Position numbers and translations under genes: made by a program
Assembly: GCA_002323775.1 (NCBI GenBank)
Contig: DCPV01000089.1
Coordinates: forward strand, 1 to 8,176
DNA from: Firmicutes bacterium UBA1535
Lineage (GTDB): Bacteria; Bacillota; Clostridia; Tissierellales; Sedimentibacteraceae
Length of the DNA stretch: 8,176 nt
Direction: 5' to 3'
Shown here: piece after piece, positions 5,846 to 8,176 of the stretch
Numbering within the stretch: the first letter of the stretch is position 1
Layout of the letters: the number at the start of each line of letters is the position of its first letter
The notes under the pieces: generated by a model
Databases searched by the model: none
Told to the model about the DNA's origin: nothing
The model's input: only the letters and a program-made list of their open reading frames with translations

Positions 5846-5928
5846 AATAATGAAAGGATATGCACTGATATTTAGTATTTCTTGAAATGAAAGTAGATTT
5901 CTTGTGAAATCAGTGCATGGGCATATAA
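5846..5928 (+). repeat. Structured leader element, copy 2 (before fabD)
   Basis: Second of the three elements. The 5' block AATAATGAAAGGATATGCAC is identical to copy 1, with the Shine-Dalgarno-like GAAAGGA at 5852-5858. The closing stem is the longest of the three: ATGCACTGAT (5860-5869) pairs perfectly with ATCAGTGCAT (5909-5918), 10 bp. The interior differs from copy 1 and can form GATTTC/GAAATC (5896-5901 with 5906-5911, competing with the last three pairs of the closing stem) and a weak ATTT/AAAT hairpin (5877-5888). The 3' block GGGCATATAA leads straight into ATG 5929 of fabD. Any frame from the internal ATG at 5850 stops after 11 codons, so it does not encode a shared leader peptide. 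Confidence 0.75.
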
Positions 5929-6846
5929 ATGGGTAAAATAGCGTTTTTATTTTCAGGTCAAGGGGCGCAGTATAGCGGAATGGGCTTGGATTTATACAAT
6001 AACAGTCCAATAGCAAAAGAATTGTTTGAGCAATTAGAAATAATTAAATCCGGAAATATGGAATTGTGTTTTGTAGGAACAAAGGAAGAATTGACTAAAA
6101 CAATAAACACTCAGCCATGTCTTTACAGCGTCGATTTAGCAGCGGCACTATCCTTGAAGTCAAGGGGTATAAATGCTGATGTAGTAGCTGGGTTTTCACT
6201 TGGAGAGCTTGCGGCATTGAGCTTTGCCGGCAGTATGAGCTATATGGATGGATTTAAAATAGTATGTAAACGTGGTGAATATATGCAGGCTGCCGGAGAT
6301 GAACGTGAAAGCTCAATGATGGCAGTTTTAAAGCTAGATAATGAAACTGTAGAAAGCTTATGTAAAAAGTATAATGAAGTATATCCGGTTAATTACAATT
6401 ATCCGGGTCAGCTTGTAGTTTCGGGCTTGAAATCTGAAATGGAATTATTTAAGCTTGATGTAAAAGAAGCTGGAGGTAAAGCACTTCCTCTTAGTGTAAG
6501 CGGAGCTTTTCATTCTCCTTTTATGCTGTCGGCAGAAAAAAGATTTAAAGAATATCTTAAGGACTTTGAGTTTGATATTCCCAAAATACCTGTGTACTCA
6601 AATTGTACAGCTGTGCCTTACAATCATAATGTTTCAGAGCTATTGTCTAAACAGCTTATGAATCCTGTTTTATGGCAGAAATCAGTTGAAAATATGATAA
6701 ATGACGGAGTAGATACCTTTATAGAGGTCGGAGTAGGAAAAACCCTTAGTGGATTTATATCAAAAATATCCGAGCATGTGTCTGTTTATAATGTAGAGGA
6801 TATGGAAAGCATTGAAAATACTGTAAGGTCTTTAAAAAATGCTTAG
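5929..6846 (+). CDS. fabD: Malonyl-CoA:ACP transacylase
   Basis: A 305-residue alpha/beta hydrolase-like acyltransferase that moves malonyl from CoA to ACP, supplying the extender unit for FabH and FabF. Key elements are FLFSGQGAQYSGMG (6-19), which forms the oxyanion region, the nucleophile S90 in GFSLGE (88-93), R115 in CKRGEYMQ, which binds the malonyl carboxylate, and H195 in GAFHSPFM. The usual GHSxGE is GFSxGE here; other residues at the His position are tolerated in Firmicute FabD proteins, so this is not a defect. The start at 5929 aligns with the normal FabD N-terminus and abuts structured element copy 2, with only a GGG (5919-5921) as a poor local ribosome site. The stop overlaps the ribosome site of fabG, indicating tight coupling to it. 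Confidence 0.95.
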   Translation: MGKIAFLFSGQGAQYSGMGLDLYNNSPIAKELFEQLEIIKSGNMELCFVGTKEELTKTINTQPCLYSVDLAAALSLKSRGINADVVAGFSLGELAALSFAGSMSYMDGFKIVCKRGEYMQAAGDERESSMMAVLKLDNETVESLCKKYNEVYPVNYNYPGQLVVSGLKSEMELFKLDVKEAGGKALPLSVSGAFHSPFMLSAEKRFKEYLKDFEFDIPKIPVYSNCTAVPYNHNVSELLSKQLMNPVLWQKSVENMINDGVDTFIEVGVGKTLSGFISKISEHVSVYNVEDMESIENTVRSLKNA

Positions 6847-6856
6847 GAGGCAAGAG

Positions 6857-7585
6857 ATGTTAAGAGGTAAAAAAGCTGTAATTACGGGTGGCTCAAGAGG
6901 TATAGGAAAGGCTATAGCTCTTAAACTAGCACAAAACGGTGCAGACATAGCAATTATATATTCCGGCAATGAGGAAAAAGCCTTAGAAACCTGTGCTGAG
7001 GCTGAAAGCTTTGGTGTAAAGGCGTATAGCTTTAAATGTGATGTATCAGACTTTACTAAAACAAAGCAAGTAGTTTCTGAAATAATAGAAAAATTAGAAA
7101 CAATAGATATACTTGTTAATAATGCAGGTATAACAAAGGATAGTTTGATTTTATCTATGAAAGAAGAAAGCTACGACTTAGTCTTAGACACAAATTTAAA
7201 AGGTGCATTCAATATGATAAAGCATTGTTCGAGTGTATTTTTAAAGAAAAGAAGCGGTAAAATAATTAATATAAGTTCTATATCAGGCATCATTGGCAAT
7301 GCAGGGCAGGCAAATTATTCTGCATCAAAGGCTGGACTTATTGGCTTGACAAAATCTGTTGCTCGTGAGCTTTCGAGTAGAAATATATGCTGCAATGCTA
7401 TCGCACCAGGGTTTATAGAAACAGATATGACACAAAACATAGACGATAATAATCAGTTATTAAGTAGGATACCTCTTGGGGTTATGGGAAAACCAGAGGA
7501 TGTAGCTAGCTTAGCTGCATTTTTATGCACTGCTGACTATATAACTGGTGAGGTTATAAGAGTAGATGGCGGACTGGCAATGTAG
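6857..7585 (+). CDS. fabG: 3-oxoacyl-ACP reductase
   Basis: A 242-residue short-chain dehydrogenase that reduces 3-ketoacyl-ACP to 3-hydroxyacyl-ACP using NADPH. The Rossmann signature TGGSRGIG is at 10-17, with CDVSD (61-65), NNAG (88-91), the catalytic residues N113, S141, Y154 and K158 (NYSASK), and the PGFIETDMT segment (184-192). The C-terminus GEVIRVDGGLAM is typical. The ATG at 6857 is chosen over the in-frame ATG at 6839 because AGGAGG (6845-6850) sits six nt before it, the protein then starts as normal FabG proteins do, and the upstream choice would overlap fabD. The ribosome site overlaps the fabD stop codon. A 178-nt gap with structured element copy 3 separates it from fabF. Confidence 0.96.
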   Translation: MLRGKKAVITGGSRGIGKAIALKLAQNGADIAIIYSGNEEKALETCAEAESFGVKAYSFKCDVSDFTKTKQVVSEIIEKLETIDILVNNAGITKDSLILSMKEESYDLVLDTNLKGAFNMIKHCSSVFLKKRSGKIINISSISGIIGNAGQANYSASKAGLIGLTKSVARELSSRNICCNAIAPGFIETDMTQNIDDNNQLLSRIPLGVMGKPEDVASLAAFLCTADYITGEVIRVDGGLAM

Positions 7586-7679
7586 ACTGTAAGCATAAAA
7601 CTTTTTGTAATGTAAAAAAGGCATTTCAAAGATTTATGATACAGCAAAGTCTTATAACAAGGCGAATTTAAAAAGTAAG

Positions 7680-7756
7680 AATAATGAAAGGATAAGCACT
7701 GAGAATATTCACAAGTATTTCGTGATTTTTGTGAAATCGGTGCATGGTATAAGCAT
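7680..7756 (+). repeat. Structured leader element, copy 3 (before fabF)
   Basis: Third and most diverged element. The 5' block AATAATGAAAGGATAAGCAC has one change from the other copies (A at 7695), which removes one pair of the outer stem. The closing stem is GCACTGA (7696-7702) with TCGGTGC (7737-7743), 7 bp including one G-U pair. Inside, TTCACAA (7708-7714) pairs perfectly with TTGTGAA (7729-7735), giving a nested long hairpin. The 3' end GTGCATGG is kept, but the following CATATAA is replaced by TATAAGCATAAAGAAC, so the element ends about 18 nt before the fabF ATG. AAAG at 7757-7760 is the only local ribosome-site candidate. The end coordinate is approximate. Confidence 0.65.
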
Positions 7757-7763
7757 AAAGAAC

Positions 7764-8176
7764 ATGAAAAGAGTTGTTGTAACAGGATTAGGAGCTGTGA
7801 CTCCTATAGGAAATGATGTTGCTAATTTTTGGCAATCTCTTATATCTGGAAAATGTGGTATAGCTCCTATAACTAAATTTGATGCTACTACGTATAAGGT
7901 TAAGCTCGCAGCCGAAGTGAAGGATTTTGATGCGTCCTTGTATATGGATAAAGGCGATATAAAAAAGAGTGATTTATTTACTCAATATGCTGTGGCAGCG
8001 GCAAGTCAGGCTGTTGCTGATAGTGGAATAGAAAATAATATAGATTCTGAAAGATTCGGAGTGTACTTTGGTTCTGGTATAGGTGGAATAGAAACATTTT
8101 CTACAGAAATGGAAAAATTAATATCTAAAGGAAATAGAAAAGTCTCCCCATATTTTATACCTATGCTGATATCAAA
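7764..8176 (+). CDS. fabF: 3-oxoacyl-ACP synthase II (KAS II), N-terminal part
   Basis: The first 137 residues of the elongation condensing enzyme, which joins acyl-ACP with malonyl-ACP; the gene runs past the window end. It begins MKRVVVTGLGAVTPIGND, the characteristic start of FabF, followed by FWQSLISGKCGIAPITKFD and later FGVYFGSGIGGIETF (around 102-116), which match the KAS II N-terminal half. The active-site Cys (about residue 163 in the family) and the two catalytic His residues lie outside the window, so activity cannot be judged. The ATG at 7764 is fixed by family alignment; its ribosome site is weak (AAAG, 7757-7760). It follows fabG by 178 nt that include structured element copy 3, and is expected to be in the same operon. 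Confidence 0.95.
   Translation, partial: MKRVVVTGLGAVTPIGNDVANFWQSLISGKCGIAPITKFDATTYKVKLAAEVKDFDASLYMDKGDIKKSDLFTQYAVAAASQAVADSGIENNIDSERFGVYFGSGIGGIETFSTEMEKLISKGNRKVSPYFIPMLIS

Noticed and set aside
5850..5885. Leader peptide shared by the three structured elements (starting MKG)
   Set aside because: The frame stops after 11 codons in copy 2 and 3 codons in copy 3, and no ribosome site precedes the ATG; structure, not coding, is what is kept.
6839..6856. Earlier in-frame ATG for fabG
   Set aside because: It overlaps the fabD end and has no ribosome site, whereas AGGAGG lies six nt before the ATG at 6857.
7586..7679. Possible small gene or terminator between fabG and structured element copy 3
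   Set aside because: No ORF with a start signal and no GC-containing hairpin with a T-run could be found.

Overview
The window is AT-rich with clostridial gene content and codon use. Three things point to a low-GC anaerobic Firmicute: a clustered type II fatty-acid synthesis operon with FabK as enoyl reductase and a MarR/FabT-type regulator in front, strong GGAGG-type ribosome sites, and an apparent selenocysteine-decoded UGA in a peroxiredoxin. The last trait favours an amino-acid-fermenting, selenium-using clostridium (for example Peptostreptococcaceae), but the species cannot be fixed from this stretch.

Left part (1-2051). A 21-bp perfect inverted repeat sits at the edge. A small Cys-containing protein gene of unknown function is on the minus strand. 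It is divergent from a gene encoding an unusual fusion of a GNAT acetyltransferase with a HIT-family domain, followed by a 156-residue multi-span membrane protein of unknown function. Promoters can be proposed for both divergent units.

Middle (2052-2808). A peroxiredoxin gene is interrupted by one in-frame TGA exactly at the peroxidatic position (PxxxTxx-UGA). A 7-bp stem with a 4-nt loop lies 17 nt downstream, as expected of a bacterial SECIS element. I read it as one 203-residue selenoprotein (PrxU type), not two ORFs or a pseudogene. The usual C-terminal resolving cysteine is replaced by Thr.

Right part (2809-8176). The fab operon reads regulator (fabT-like), fabH, acpP, fabK, fabD, fabG, fabF (cut by the window end). 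FabD makes malonyl-ACP, FabH starts chains with it, FabF elongates, FabG reduces the 3-keto group and FabK the enoyl group; ACP carries the intermediates. The dehydratase and acetyl-CoA carboxylase genes are not in view and may follow. Palindromes sharing GTTAG/CTAAC half-sites lie before the regulator gene and before acpP, and are candidate operators.

The most unusual feature is a roughly 80-bp element present three times, immediately before fabH, fabD and fabF, and absent before acpP, fabK and fabG. Each copy begins with nearly the same AATAATGAAAGGATA block, which holds a good Shine-Dalgarno match. It then folds into a closing stem (GCAC..GTGC) around a copy-specific interior that has its own hairpins. 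Copies 1 and 2 end GTGCATGGRCATATAA directly on the start codon. fabH, fabD and fabF have no normal ribosome site next to their ATG, while the other fab genes do. The element may therefore supply a ribosome site split from its start codon by a folded RNA domain.
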